From DASVWZ01 sp963715675 (lineage in GTDB: Bacteria; Acidobacteriota; Terriglobia; Terriglobales; Acidobacteriaceae), in assembly GCA_963715675.1 (NCBI GenBank), contig OY970265.1, positions 2,852,001-2,916,000 of the forward strand: a DNA stretch of 64,000 nt, read 5' to 3'. Each line of letters starts with the position of its first letter. The first letter of the stretch is position 1. The translations under genes and the position numbers were made by a program. Below are positions 51,794 through 59,849 of this stretch, in pieces. The notes under the pieces were generated by a model that ran no database searches, had not been told where the DNA came from, and saw only the letters and a program-made list of their open reading frames with translations.

Positions 51794-52255
51794 CTATTGG
51801 CATTTCCGATTCTTCCATTTGATCGTTGCGACAACATCATCCGCAGTAATTCCACCCTGACCAGAAACAGCGGATGCGGAGCTATAGATTTGAATTGAGA
51901 CGTTCTCGTACTCCGTGTTCGTTGTGATACCGTGACCGACTTGTGTGATTAGGGTCCTTGGGAAATCCTTTGACCTCGGACCTCTCTCCTTGGCTGGTAC
52001 GAGCTCTCCGAAGATTTGGTCAACCTCTTTGCGCGATAAGCTAGAGTCTAGGCTGATTGTTGCGGTCGAATAATGCAGTTTCTCCAGTCCGATCTCGCAG
52101 GCCTGCCCGCCAGCTGAGTACCTCGGCATCATTAGGATACCCGGTCGAATTTCGTAGGCTTCGATCGCTTTATACTGCGCAAATTTCTCACGGGCAGAAT
52201 TCGCGGAAGGTAGCAGAAGCAGAACAGCAAAAGCCAAACCGATCAGTTTCGACAT
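51794..52255 (-). CDS. Hypothetical secreted protein, 153 residues
   Basis: Start ATG 52255 (MSKLIGLAFAVLLLL) with AGGAG upstream and a clear signal peptide (1-22, ending NSA). The mature part has LEKLHYSTATISLDSSLSRK, then EVDQIFGELVPAKERG. No family recognised. It follows the DUF2207 gene on the same strand with a 50-base gap. Confidence 0.6.
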   Translation of the reverse strand: MSKLIGLAFAVLLLLPSANSAREKFAQYKAIEAYEIRPGILMMPRYSAGGQACEIGLEKLHYSTATISLDSSLSRKEVDQIFGELVPAKERGPRSKDFPRTLITQVGHGITTNTEYENVSIQIYSSASAVSGQGGITADDVVATIKWKNRKCQ

Positions 52256-52305
52256 GTCACTTCTCCTGACGAACACCGATTGCAGGACTGTCAGGCCGCT
52301 GGAAC

Positions 52306-54105
52306 TCAGAATGCGCTGCCGCCGCCGCCGCCAAAGCCGCCGCCGGAGAAGCCGCCACCCCCGCCGCCGCCGCCAAAGCCTGAACCGCCGGAACTGGAGC
52401 GTGGCGCGGAGACGAACACCTGGTGCATGTCAGTCGCCATGCTGTGCATGGAGCTTGAAAAGAAGATCGGATTGAATCCCGTACCGGGTGCGTATCCGCC
52501 AGATGCGGTGTACCAACTCGGCGGATCTTTCACGATTCCGGCGAATGCCTGCGCCCACTGGTGCTCCACGCCCAAGGCCATGGCGTAGGGAAGGAATTTT
52601 TCGAAGGTGGTGGGGGGCATGACTTTCAGGCGGTCAGCATCGACGCGGTTCATGAATTCCTGGAAGCCGAGGATGGCCACCCGGGTGCGACCACCTTTAA
52701 TGGTTTTGCAGGTCATCTGCCGGGCAAACAGCCAGAATATGACCGCCGAGACGAGGCCGGACAGCACGAGCAGGCCGATCGAGCTGAAAACGTCCTTGTG
52801 CCATAGGAATTGCAACATCAGGAAGGGGGCGACGATGACAAGAACGCCGAGAAAACTATATCCGTTGGCGGAGTCGGGATCGATCAGATACATTCCCTTC
52901 CGTTTCAGCGCCGCCATGATGTCCTGCCGGATCACGGGAATGGCGGTGTAGAAGCGGTTCTTGAGGCTGGAGAGGCGAATCTCATCGCCGCCGGTAAAAA
53001 CATTTTCCAGCATGACCCGCTCGTGGGGAGACAGGTCGCTGCCCCACTGATCGCGCGGCTTGAGCAGGTGAAAAATGTAGTCCTTGTGATGGAAGACGAG
53101 GACTTTTTCCTGGGTCTCTTCAATCTTGAGGTACCCGCGGACCGCCAGATCAATCAGTGTCGAGGTGATGTCCCGGGGATGGATCTTGTCTTCCATCAGG
53201 GTGCCGGCTTCGGCAGGAGAAATCCCGAAAGGCGGTTCATACATGGGCGCGACTGAGACACCCGGATCGGGGTCGCGTCCCCAGCGCCACCACATCACGA
53301 ACATGACCGCGAGGGTCCAGAACGGCAAGAACACAATTGGATTGCTGCCCAGGAACCACAGAAACCGGGTGAATCCGCCGGGTTCCTGCAGAATTCCTTT
53401 GGGAATGTAGATATCGATGGTCAACCCGCCGCGCATCGGCAACGGGTTGCTGGTTTCGAAAGAAACCTGGGAACCCTGCACCTCGGCGCTGGCATTTTTC
53501 TCGACCGATCCATAAACGCCGGTGAAAGCCTGCGCCCGCAGCGAACCGGACGCGGAACCGGGAAACGTGACTTGTGCGGAGGCGTGATCGATCGGTACCG
53601 GCCAATCGTTGCCGGTGACGTTCCAGTAGAACTCGTCGTGATCCTCGAAGAAGCGCGTGCCGTTAAGGACCGCGTAATCGATTTCGACGGTGCGCGCGGC
53701 ATCCACCGCGTTGGGGATGTAAATCTTCAGATCGCGGAAACCTCCGGATGTGGACGAGTCATATTTCAGGCTGTTGCCCTCGCCGTCGGTGACTGCCGTG
53801 ATTTTCAAGAACAGGGTGAAGTTCGTGCCCTGCGGTCCCGGGTATTCGACCGGGATGAAACGGTGGATTCCGTGCCACTCGCCGGCGAAAACCAAGGTGA
53901 TGCGCTCATGAACCGCGGCGGAGCCGTCCTCGGCGACAGTAATGGTGTCGTTGAAATCAGAAATGCGCCAGTTCTTGGCGAAAAGGGGCGAAGCGAAAAT
54001 TATGATGCAAAAAAAAATAAGGAAATGGTTTAGGACAGGGCCGTGTGGCCGGTTGCGCTTGCGGCAAACTGCAGATCCCTCCGGTGGTTCGGGATGACAA
54101 TTCAT
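52306..54105 (-). CDS. DUF2207-family membrane protein with Gly-rich tail
   Basis: A 599-residue YciQ-like membrane protein. Signal peptide or first helix (about 26-44), an extracytoplasmic domain of strands (45-250; NDTITVAEDGSAAVHERITL), helices at about 257-275 and 440-475, a cytoplasmic domain, and a C-terminal tail made almost wholly of Gly, Ser and Phe (52306-52385). The function of DUF2207 is unknown, but it is nearly always beside lemA, as here (18 bases after the lemA stop). The first ~20 codons are a dispersed repeat; AGGA just before ATG 54105 supports that start. Confidence 0.8.
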   Translation of the reverse strand: MNCHPEPPEGSAVCRKRNRPHGPVLNHFLIFFCIIIFASPLFAKNWRISDFNDTITVAEDGSAAVHERITLVFAGEWHGIHRFIPVEYPGPQGTNFTLFLKITAVTDGEGNSLKYDSSTSGGFRDLKIYIPNAVDAARTVEIDYAVLNGTRFFEDHDEFYWNVTGNDWPVPIDHASAQVTFPGSASGSLRAQAFTGVYGSVEKNASAEVQGSQVSFETSNPLPMRGGLTIDIYIPKGILQEPGGFTRFLWFLGSNPIVFLPFWTLAVMFVMWWRWGRDPDPGVSVAPMYEPPFGISPAEAGTLMEDKIHPRDITSTLIDLAVRGYLKIEETQEKVLVFHHKDYIFHLLKPRDQWGSDLSPHERVMLENVFTGGDEIRLSSLKNRFYTAIPVIRQDIMAALKRKGMYLIDPDSANGYSFLGVLVIVAPFLMLQFLWHKDVFSSIGLLVLSGLVSAVIFWLFARQMTCKTIKGGRTRVAILGFQEFMNRVDADRLKVMPPTTFEKFLPYAMALGVEHQWAQAFAGIVKDPPSWYTASGGYAPGTGFNPIFFSSSMHSMATDMHQVFVSAPRSSSGGSGFGGGGGGGGFSGGGFGGGGGSAF

Positions 54106-54123
54106 AGAGTCCTTCGACAGCCT

Positions 54124-54672
54124 TTAGAACTTCACCGCTACTGGCGCCTTGTCTGCTTCCGCCACTTCGAAGAACTGCCGCTGCTGGAAACCAAACATGC
54201 CCGCCAGTATGTTCGTGGGGAAAACCTGAATCTTGGTATTCAGGTCGCGCACCACGGCGTTGTAGTAACGGCGGGCGTTCTGGATGGTATCCTCGGTCTG
54301 GCTCAGGGAATTCTGCAACTGCAGGAATTCCTCATTAGCCTTCAGCTCAGGATAATTCTCTGCTACGGCGAACAAGCTCTTCAGCGCGCCGGTAAGTTGG
54401 TTCTCGGCGACGGCTTTGTCCGCGGGCGCGCTGGCCTGCATGGCCTGGGAGCGGAACTTGGCGATATTCTCGAAGGTGCCCTTCTCATGCGCGGCGTAAC
54501 CCTTCACGGTTTCGACCAAGTTGGGGATGAGGTCGTGCCGGCGCTTGAGTTGCACGTCGATGTCGGACCAGGCAGAGTCGCAGCGTACGCGGAGCTGGAC
54601 CAGAGTGTTGTACATCCCGATGAGAACGAATGCGATGACCACCAGAACCGCGAGTACGATCCAGCCCGCCAT
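54124..54672 (-). CDS. lemA: LemA-family protein
   Basis: A 182-residue protein with an N-terminal membrane helix (3-22, reading WIVLAVLVVIAFVLIGMYN), then a long four-helix coiled domain. The LemA hallmarks are VQLKRRHDLIPNLVETVKGY, ENYPELKANEEFLQLQNSL and ARRYYNAVVRDLNT. Role uncertain; it is linked with DUF2207 in many phyla and possibly forms a membrane complex with it. Followed 18 bases later by the DUF2207 gene. Confidence 0.9.
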   Translation of the reverse strand: MAGWIVLAVLVVIAFVLIGMYNTLVQLRVRCDSAWSDIDVQLKRRHDLIPNLVETVKGYAAHEKGTFENIAKFRSQAMQASAPADKAVAENQLTGALKSLFAVAENYPELKANEEFLQLQNSLSQTEDTIQNARRYYNAVVRDLNTKIQVFPTNILAGMFGFQQRQFFEVAEADKAPVAVKF

Positions 54673-54810
54673 GGAGTATTCCTTTCCTCTTGGAAGTGGA
54701 ACTCAAAGGGACGGTACCACACAGGGCACGCCTGCGCAATGACGCAGGATTCCTTGAGAACCCAACAGCTAACAAGGGAGTAAAATCTTGTCTGATTGAG
54801 GCGTGCAGGT

Positions 54811-55836
54811 ATGAAACGGTTGCGACGCAGGATTGCGGGTTGGGCAAGTCGGTTGGTTGGTTTCGCTTTTGTGTTCAGTCTGGCTAGCGCGGGGATCGCT
54901 TCTGCCCAGACCTGTTACATGGCCGACGACATGGATGCTGCCACGCGAACGGCTCTGATCAACGCGGGCAAGCGCTACTTCGACCTGCTGGCCAAGGGAG
55001 ACTCGGCAGCGCTCAAACAGAACGCCATGCCGGGCTTGGCGTCGGATTTTTCGGCGGTTGAAACAGCCGCCAAGGACAATCAGGCAAATTTCGCCGGCAC
55101 CCAGGCAGACCCGCGTCCTCCCTTTCTTCTAAAAACCGAGAGCACGGCACCCTTACCGCGGGCTGAGTTCCTATGCGGGGTATTCAGCGCGAACGGGCAG
55201 ACTGCGAGGAGCGCCGAATTCGTGATTTCCGACCTGCCGCCAGGAAGTTATGGAGTGGCGATCGAGGACGTCTCCACCCAGAAGGGGCCAGACTCAGTGA
55301 CCTTTGTCCTGCAGCAGCAGGGGACGGAGTGGAAACTCGGTGGTCTGTACGTCAAGCAGAATCAGGTCGCCGGGCATGATGGATCCTGGTACGCGGACAA
55401 AGCGCGCGCGTTCAAAGGCAAGGGCCAGAATCACAATGCTTGGTTTTACTACCTGCAGGCGCGGGATTTGCTGGTTCCCGTGCCCTTTATGTATACCCAG
55501 GCTACCGACAATCTCTATGACGAATCGCAGACCGTAAAGCCGACGGACTTGCCGGTTGATGCGAACCCAGTCGACTTCTCGGGCGGGGGAAAAACCTACA
55601 AGCTGACGGCTTTGTTCCCTCTGGCAGTGGGTCAGGATTTTGACCTCGTCGTCCGGTATCAGGTAGCCGATGTCTCGGACAGCGGAAAAACCTTCGAGAG
55701 CAACATGGCGGTGATCAAGGCGCTGGTCGGGAAGTATCCGGAGTTTCGCGATGCTTTCGCGGGAGTGGTGGCGCGGGCGATTGAACCTTCGGGGCGGGAC
55801 TACGGTTCGCTGGCAGAAATGAAAGACATCAAGTGA
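54811..55836 (+). CDS. Hypothetical secreted protein, 341 residues
   Basis: Basic N-terminus and signal peptide (1-33, ending IASAQ). N-terminal helical part NAGKRYFDLLAKGDSAALKQ, then a beta-rich middle (FVISDLPPGSYGVAIEDVST, WKLGGLYVKQNQVAGHDGSW). No recognised domain. The start is ATG 54811, preceded by GCGTGCAGGT; an upstream TTG (54796) is also in frame. Divergent from lemA. Confidence 0.65.
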   Translation: MKRLRRRIAGWASRLVGFAFVFSLASAGIASAQTCYMADDMDAATRTALINAGKRYFDLLAKGDSAALKQNAMPGLASDFSAVETAAKDNQANFAGTQADPRPPFLLKTESTAPLPRAEFLCGVFSANGQTARSAEFVISDLPPGSYGVAIEDVSTQKGPDSVTFVLQQQGTEWKLGGLYVKQNQVAGHDGSWYADKARAFKGKGQNHNAWFYYLQARDLLVPVPFMYTQATDNLYDESQTVKPTDLPVDANPVDFSGGGKTYKLTALFPLAVGQDFDLVVRYQVADVSDSGKTFESNMAVIKALVGKYPEFRDAFAGVVARAIEPSGRDYGSLAEMKDIK

Positions 55837-55912
55837 CCGCGCTGAGCGGGCGTGAGCGGAGCCCTCAGCGGTCATCCCGAACGGAGCGAAGGATCTGCGG
55901 GGGGCCGCGGAT

Positions 55913-57760
55913 TCACGTCTGATCCGCGAAGGTGCACTGTTTCGGATCCTTGTCGTCCCGCAGGCCCAGGAACACGGGTGCCCGCAGTTTCATGCCGCCT
56001 TCCGCGGTTTCGTGGGTCCACTCCGTGAACTTGATTTCGGCGACGCGGTGCGGTTTTACCCAGTGGACGTTGGCCGCCTCGACCGGGCCATGAAACGGAT
56101 TGCGTTCGGTTTTGAGTTCTTTCAGCACCTGGAAAATCCGTTTGAGCGCAGCCTGATCGAAACCTGAGCCCGCCTGGCCGACGTGAATGAGTTGGCCTTC
56201 CTGGTTATAAAGTCCAAGCACAATGGATCCAAAGAACTGGCGGCTTCCCTCGGGATCGGTGTAGCCGCCAATCACGCAGTCGATGGTCCGGGCAACCTTG
56301 ATCTTCAACCACTCGCGGCTGCGGCGCTCTTCGTAAAGGCTATCGCGCTTTTTGGCGAGAATGCCTTCCAACCCTTGTTGCCTGGCCGCTTCGAACAACG
56401 CAATACCCTTGCCGGCAAAATGTTCAGAGTAGCGGATGAGTTGGTTGGTCTCGACAATCTGCTGTAAGACGCTCTTCCGCTCTTCGAGCGGCAGGCGGCG
56501 CAGGTCGTATCCGTCGAGAAAGATGAGATCGAAGAGATAGTAAACAATTGGCACGTCAGCGCGGGCGGCGACGCGGCGTCCGCCGCTGCGGATTCCGGTA
56601 CGCTGCTGCATCAGGCTGAACGAAGACCGGCCTTGCTCATCGAGCGCCACGAGTTCGCCGTCGAGAATCGCGGATTTGGCCTTCACGAAATTTGGAAGGT
56701 CATGAAGCTCAGGAAACTGGCCGGTCAGGTCGTTATGATTGCGCGAGATCAACCGGACCTTGCCGTCTGCGATGAACGAAACTGCGCGATATCCGTCCCA
56801 CTTGATTTCGAAGAGCCAGTCTGGATTGTTGAAAGGCTTTTCGATGGAGGTAGCCAGCATGGGCGTGATGCTGGTAGGCATCTCACGCACGATTGCACCC
56901 TTCAGGCTATTCACCGCCGAGGACGCCGAGACCGCCGAGGAAGTTTTTCGCGTCACTTTTCTGCCAACAACGGTGTTTGACGAAACATCAGGGGTACGTC
57001 GTGATGTTTTTTCCCCCTTATTCTCGGCGCTCTTTGCGCTCTCGGCGGTTATGGTCTTTTGTTCTTTTTTATCCAGCTTCGCCAGGGTCTCCGCCAGCCA
57101 CAGCGCTTTCACCCCGCCACGGGATACTTTACGGCTGCTCTTCCACTCGGCGGAGTCTTCATCTCCGGCAATTTGGGCCATGGTTCTCTGGCTGAGCACT
57201 GACGAATCAAACTGGTCGATGTCGTAACCCTCTACAACTTCGTCATCATGTTTCTTGATCAGCAGCCATTCGTTTCCCTTGCTACCGGGCCGCCGGGCTT
57301 TGATGTGAACCAGCGCGAAATCACCCTTCATTCGTTGCCCGTGCAGCCGGATCTTGAAATCGCCCTTGTTCAGCATGGCCGCAGCTTCAGCATCAGTCGT
57401 CGGCAAATACTTGCCATTCACCGCTTGCGACGAAAGCGGCTCCCAGGTTCCCACATCCCAAACCATGACGGTGCCCGCGCCGTAGTTCCCTTCCGGAATC
57501 GTACCCTCGAAATCGAAATATGAAACCGGATGATCCTCCACCTGCATCGCGAGGCGCTTATCTGCGGGATCGAGCGACGGACCCTTGGGAACGGCCCAGG
57601 ATTTCAATACCCCGTCCATTTCCAGACGGAAGTCATAATGCAGACGGGTGGCACGATGCTTCTGGACCACGTAGCGGTGCTTGGACTTCGCTTCCAGCTT
57701 CGGCGGCGGCTCAGGCGTCTCTGAAAAACGTCGTTTTCGCTTATATTCGTCGAGAGACAT
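55913..57760 (-). CDS. ligD: LigD-type ATP-dependent DNA ligase with 3'-phosphoesterase domain
   Basis: A 615-residue NHEJ ligase. An N-terminal phosphoesterase domain (about 25-190; RATRLHYDFRLEMDGVLKSW, HDF-type metal site and FEGTIPEGNYGAG) precedes an ATP-dependent ligase core (about 295-500) with adenylation motif EIKWDGYRA (Lys320) and LDGELVALDEQGR, and a C-terminal OB domain. The LigD polymerase domain is absent here and no ku gene is in view. Residues about 235-285 are an in-frame repeat insertion in the linker. It would seal double-strand breaks with Ku encoded elsewhere. Confidence 0.9.
   Translation of the reverse strand: MSLDEYKRKRRFSETPEPPPKLEAKSKHRYVVQKHRATRLHYDFRLEMDGVLKSWAVPKGPSLDPADKRLAMQVEDHPVSYFDFEGTIPEGNYGAGTVMVWDVGTWEPLSSQAVNGKYLPTTDAEAAAMLNKGDFKIRLHGQRMKGDFALVHIKARRPGSKGNEWLLIKKHDDEVVEGYDIDQFDSSVLSQRTMAQIAGDEDSAEWKSSRKVSRGGVKALWLAETLAKLDKKEQKTITAESAKSAENKGEKTSRRTPDVSSNTVVGRKVTRKTSSAVSASSAVNSLKGAIVREMPTSITPMLATSIEKPFNNPDWLFEIKWDGYRAVSFIADGKVRLISRNHNDLTGQFPELHDLPNFVKAKSAILDGELVALDEQGRSSFSLMQQRTGIRSGGRRVAARADVPIVYYLFDLIFLDGYDLRRLPLEERKSVLQQIVETNQLIRYSEHFAGKGIALFEAARQQGLEGILAKKRDSLYEERRSREWLKIKVARTIDCVIGGYTDPEGSRQFFGSIVLGLYNQEGQLIHVGQAGSGFDQAALKRIFQVLKELKTERNPFHGPVEAANVHWVKPHRVAEIKFTEWTHETAEGGMKLRAPVFLGLRDDKDPKQCTFADQT
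56912..57056. repeat. Inverted-repeat element inserted in frame in ligD
   Basis: The left arm near 56912 reads CACCGCCGAGGACGCCGAGA and continues CCGCCGAGGAA. The right arm near 57025-57054 reads TTCTCGGCGCTCTTTGCGCT, the reverse complement in type. Translated, the two arms give SAVSASSAVNS and TITAESAKSAENK. The ~145-base element sits in the linker between the phosphoesterase and ligase domains. Confidence 0.7.
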
Positions 57761-57827
57761 GGCGACGTTATTGTAATCACAAAGATGCTGATAGGTGGAG
57801 AAAGAGATGTTCTAGAATCCTTGGGTC

Positions 57828-58271
57828 ATGAAGCGAGAGTACCCCGAGACGCCGTTGGTAGGTGTGGGCGCCATTATTATTGAGGACGACCGGGTGGTGC
57901 TGGTGAAGCGGGGGAATCCGCCCTCGCTGGGGGAATGGTCCATCCCCGGGGGTTTACTCGAAGTTGGAGAAACCCTCCGCGAAGCCGCGGTCCGTGAGGC
58001 GCTGGAGGAGACGAGCCTTACAATCGAGACGGGTGATCTGCTCGGGGTTTACGACCGGGTGATGCGCGACGCCGACGAGCGCACTCTGTATCACTATGTG
58101 CTGATCGACTTTCTCTGCCACCGGATGGGGGGAGAGCCACATGCGGCGGGCGATGCCGCCGAGGCCCGCTGGTTCACGCGCTCCGAGTTGAAAACACTGG
58201 CGCTTGCGCCCGATACGCTGGAGGTAATCCAGCGCGGATTCAAGAAGTTTGTGGCGGAACCGGAGATTTGA
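57828..58271 (+). CDS. NUDIX hydrolase
   Basis: A 147-residue pyrophosphohydrolase. The Nudix box GLLEVGETLREAAVREALEE is followed by TSL, completing the family consensus, and the N-terminus reads PLVGVGAIIIEDDRVVLVKR. Similar proteins act on ADP-ribose or oxidised nucleotides; the substrate is not identifiable. ATG 57828 is 67 bases from the divergent ligD start. Confidence 0.9.
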   Translation: MKREYPETPLVGVGAIIIEDDRVVLVKRGNPPSLGEWSIPGGLLEVGETLREAAVREALEETSLTIETGDLLGVYDRVMRDADERTLYHYVLIDFLCHRMGGEPHAAGDAAEARWFTRSELKTLALAPDTLEVIQRGFKKFVAEPEI

Positions 58272-58288
58272 GGAGCAGGGCTGGCCCA

Positions 58289-58327
58289 GGGGCGGGACGC
58301 CCGCGCCTGCATCGATGACTTAATCAG
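58289..58327. repeat. GGGGCGGGACGCCCGCG...GACTTAATCAG repeat
   Basis: A clean member of the family also at 25417: GGCGGGACGCCCGCGCCTGC then ATCGATGACTTAATCAGGG. It lies between the NUDIX stop and the HIT gene. Confidence 0.75.
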
Positions 58328-58373
58328 GGGTTTTTGATGAGCGCTGGGCGAGAACTGATTTACAGGAGCGGCC

Positions 58374-58715
58374 ATGAAGGATTGTCTGTTTTGCGGAATC
58401 ATCGGCGGGAAGGTTCCAGCCAGGAAAGTCTATGAAGATGAGCACCTGTTAGCGTTCGAAGATATCCATCCCCAGGCCCCAACCCATGTGTTAGTCGTTC
58501 CCAAGAAGCACATTCGTGGTCTTAAGGAGGGATCCGTGGAGGACGCCGAATTAATTGGGCGGTGCTATCTGGCGGCGGCGGACATTGCGCGGCAGCGCAA
58601 GATTGAAGATGGATACCGCACCGTGATCAACGTGGGGCCGGGCGCCGGACAATCGGTGTTTCACCTGCACGTGCATCTGCTGGGCGGACGCAGTCTGCGA
58701 TGGCCGCCGGGATAA
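58374..58715 (+). CDS. HIT-family nucleotide-binding protein
   Basis: A 113-residue histidine triad hydrolase, most like HinT. MKDCLFCGIIGGKVPARKVY has the zinc-type CxxC; DIHPQAPTHVLVVPKKHI precedes the core; the triad HLHVHLLGG ends the protein. It probably cleaves adenosine phosphoramidates or related nucleotides. ATG 58374 is in ACAGGAGCGGCC (ribosome-binding site AGGAG). Confidence 0.92.
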   Translation: MKDCLFCGIIGGKVPARKVYEDEHLLAFEDIHPQAPTHVLVVPKKHIRGLKEGSVEDAELIGRCYLAAADIARQRKIEDGYRTVINVGPGAGQSVFHLHVHLLGGRSLRWPPG

Positions 58716-58727
58716 GGGGAAGGCGGG

Positions 58728-59372
58728 TCAGACGCCCTCGGCCTCGCTGGGAGCGCCGTGACGACGCAACAACTGCGGCAAATTCTGCGAAAAAGCGGAT
58801 CGCGGCAAAACCATGTCCGCGCCGACTTCGTGCGCCTTTTGTTTGAGATCGCCCTGCACATGGGAGAGGAATCCGATGATCGAGGTTCCCTTTTTGAGCT
58901 TGGCTTTAAGCTTGGGAATCAGGGTCAGGGGTTTCGCGGCAACATTGTTCAGATCGAAGATAATGAGCGACGGCTTATCGTCGCCATTGTTCTTCATGCG
59001 TTCGGTCAGATCCTTCTCCGCCCGGAAGAATTCCACGTTGACGTTGAGTTTGCGGGCGGTCTCCTGAATCTTGGAGCGAAAGAAAAGATCATCCACAAAG
59101 GCGAAGATGCGTGAGGTGGCGTCGTCGGTCTGGGGAAGCGGATCGGGTTCGGCCGGAGAATAGGAAGGAGCGGAACCCGGGCGGCCGCTGCGGTTTCGAT
59201 TCTCCCCACCCATGGCGGCGCGATAACTATGATCCATAGGGGCGGTGTAGATGCCGTCGTGCAGTTGGCGGTCGCGGGCGCCCAGCGGCCCGCTGCGGTT
59301 TGAGGGACGACGCCCTCGGCGCCGCCTGCCTCTCCCTCCTCCACCGGAGGGATGTCCGGGTGCAACATTCAT
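58728..59372 (-). CDS. Receiver-like protein with Arg/Gly-rich N-terminus
   Basis: A 214-residue protein. Residues 1-30 are Arg/Gly-rich (GGGGRGRRRRGRRP), 30-85 are low complexity. The C-terminal 120 residues look like a receiver fold: an acidic pair in FAFVDDLFF, an Asp in LIIFDLNNVAA, a Ser in GFLSHV, and Arg in the place of the usual Lys (VLPRSAF). The basic tail could bind nucleic acid. No kinase or output domain is attached. Convergent with the HIT gene, 12 bases apart. Confidence 0.6.
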   Translation of the reverse strand: MNVAPGHPSGGGGRGRRRRGRRPSNRSGPLGARDRQLHDGIYTAPMDHSYRAAMGGENRNRSGRPGSAPSYSPAEPDPLPQTDDATSRIFAFVDDLFFRSKIQETARKLNVNVEFFRAEKDLTERMKNNGDDKPSLIIFDLNNVAAKPLTLIPKLKAKLKKGTSIIGFLSHVQGDLKQKAHEVGADMVLPRSAFSQNLPQLLRRHGAPSEAEGV

Positions 59373-59849
59373 ATTGTCTCTTTTCTAAAGTACCCTGCAT
59401 TGCGCATCCGGATGGATGCCATGCGATGTTTCTGTGCTACCGCTCTCCGGTATGAATACCACTTCTACTGTAGTAACCCGACCTTTGCACGTACACCCCA
59501 CGTGCAGGCAACCAAGGTGCAACCGGAAATCAATCAAGAATGATCTTCGTCCGTTTCAGGCGCCTGGAGCTTTATGGGCGCGGGAGGCCAGCCGGGGAGC
59601 ATAGCCGCTGGGAACAAGACTGATGGTATCCCGCTCAGGCAGTGGAACGCAAGTGCAAAAGTAGCCACTTTTTCCAGAAGTAACCGGCGAGGAGGCCGGG
59701 GGAGGGTCAGGGCCGGAATTGCAGCGGGAGTGGACGGCCTGGAGGATTCTGATTCAGCGGGAATCCCAAACGAAGTCCCGCACGGGCGGGGACGCCCGCG
59801 CCCCCATCGACGAGTCGATCGAAGGCTCGTGGCGGAGCTGACAGATTTC
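59373..59849. other. Intergenic region between the receiver-like gene and EAL-HDOD gene
   Basis: 477 bases without a supported gene. It contains one dispersed repeat of the GGGCGGGGACGCCCGCGCCC...ATCGACGAGTCGATCG type (59778-59823). A CCCACGTGC word sits in a small palindromic patch (about 59485-59510). The leftward promoter of the receiver-like gene should lie at its left end. Confidence 0.55.
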
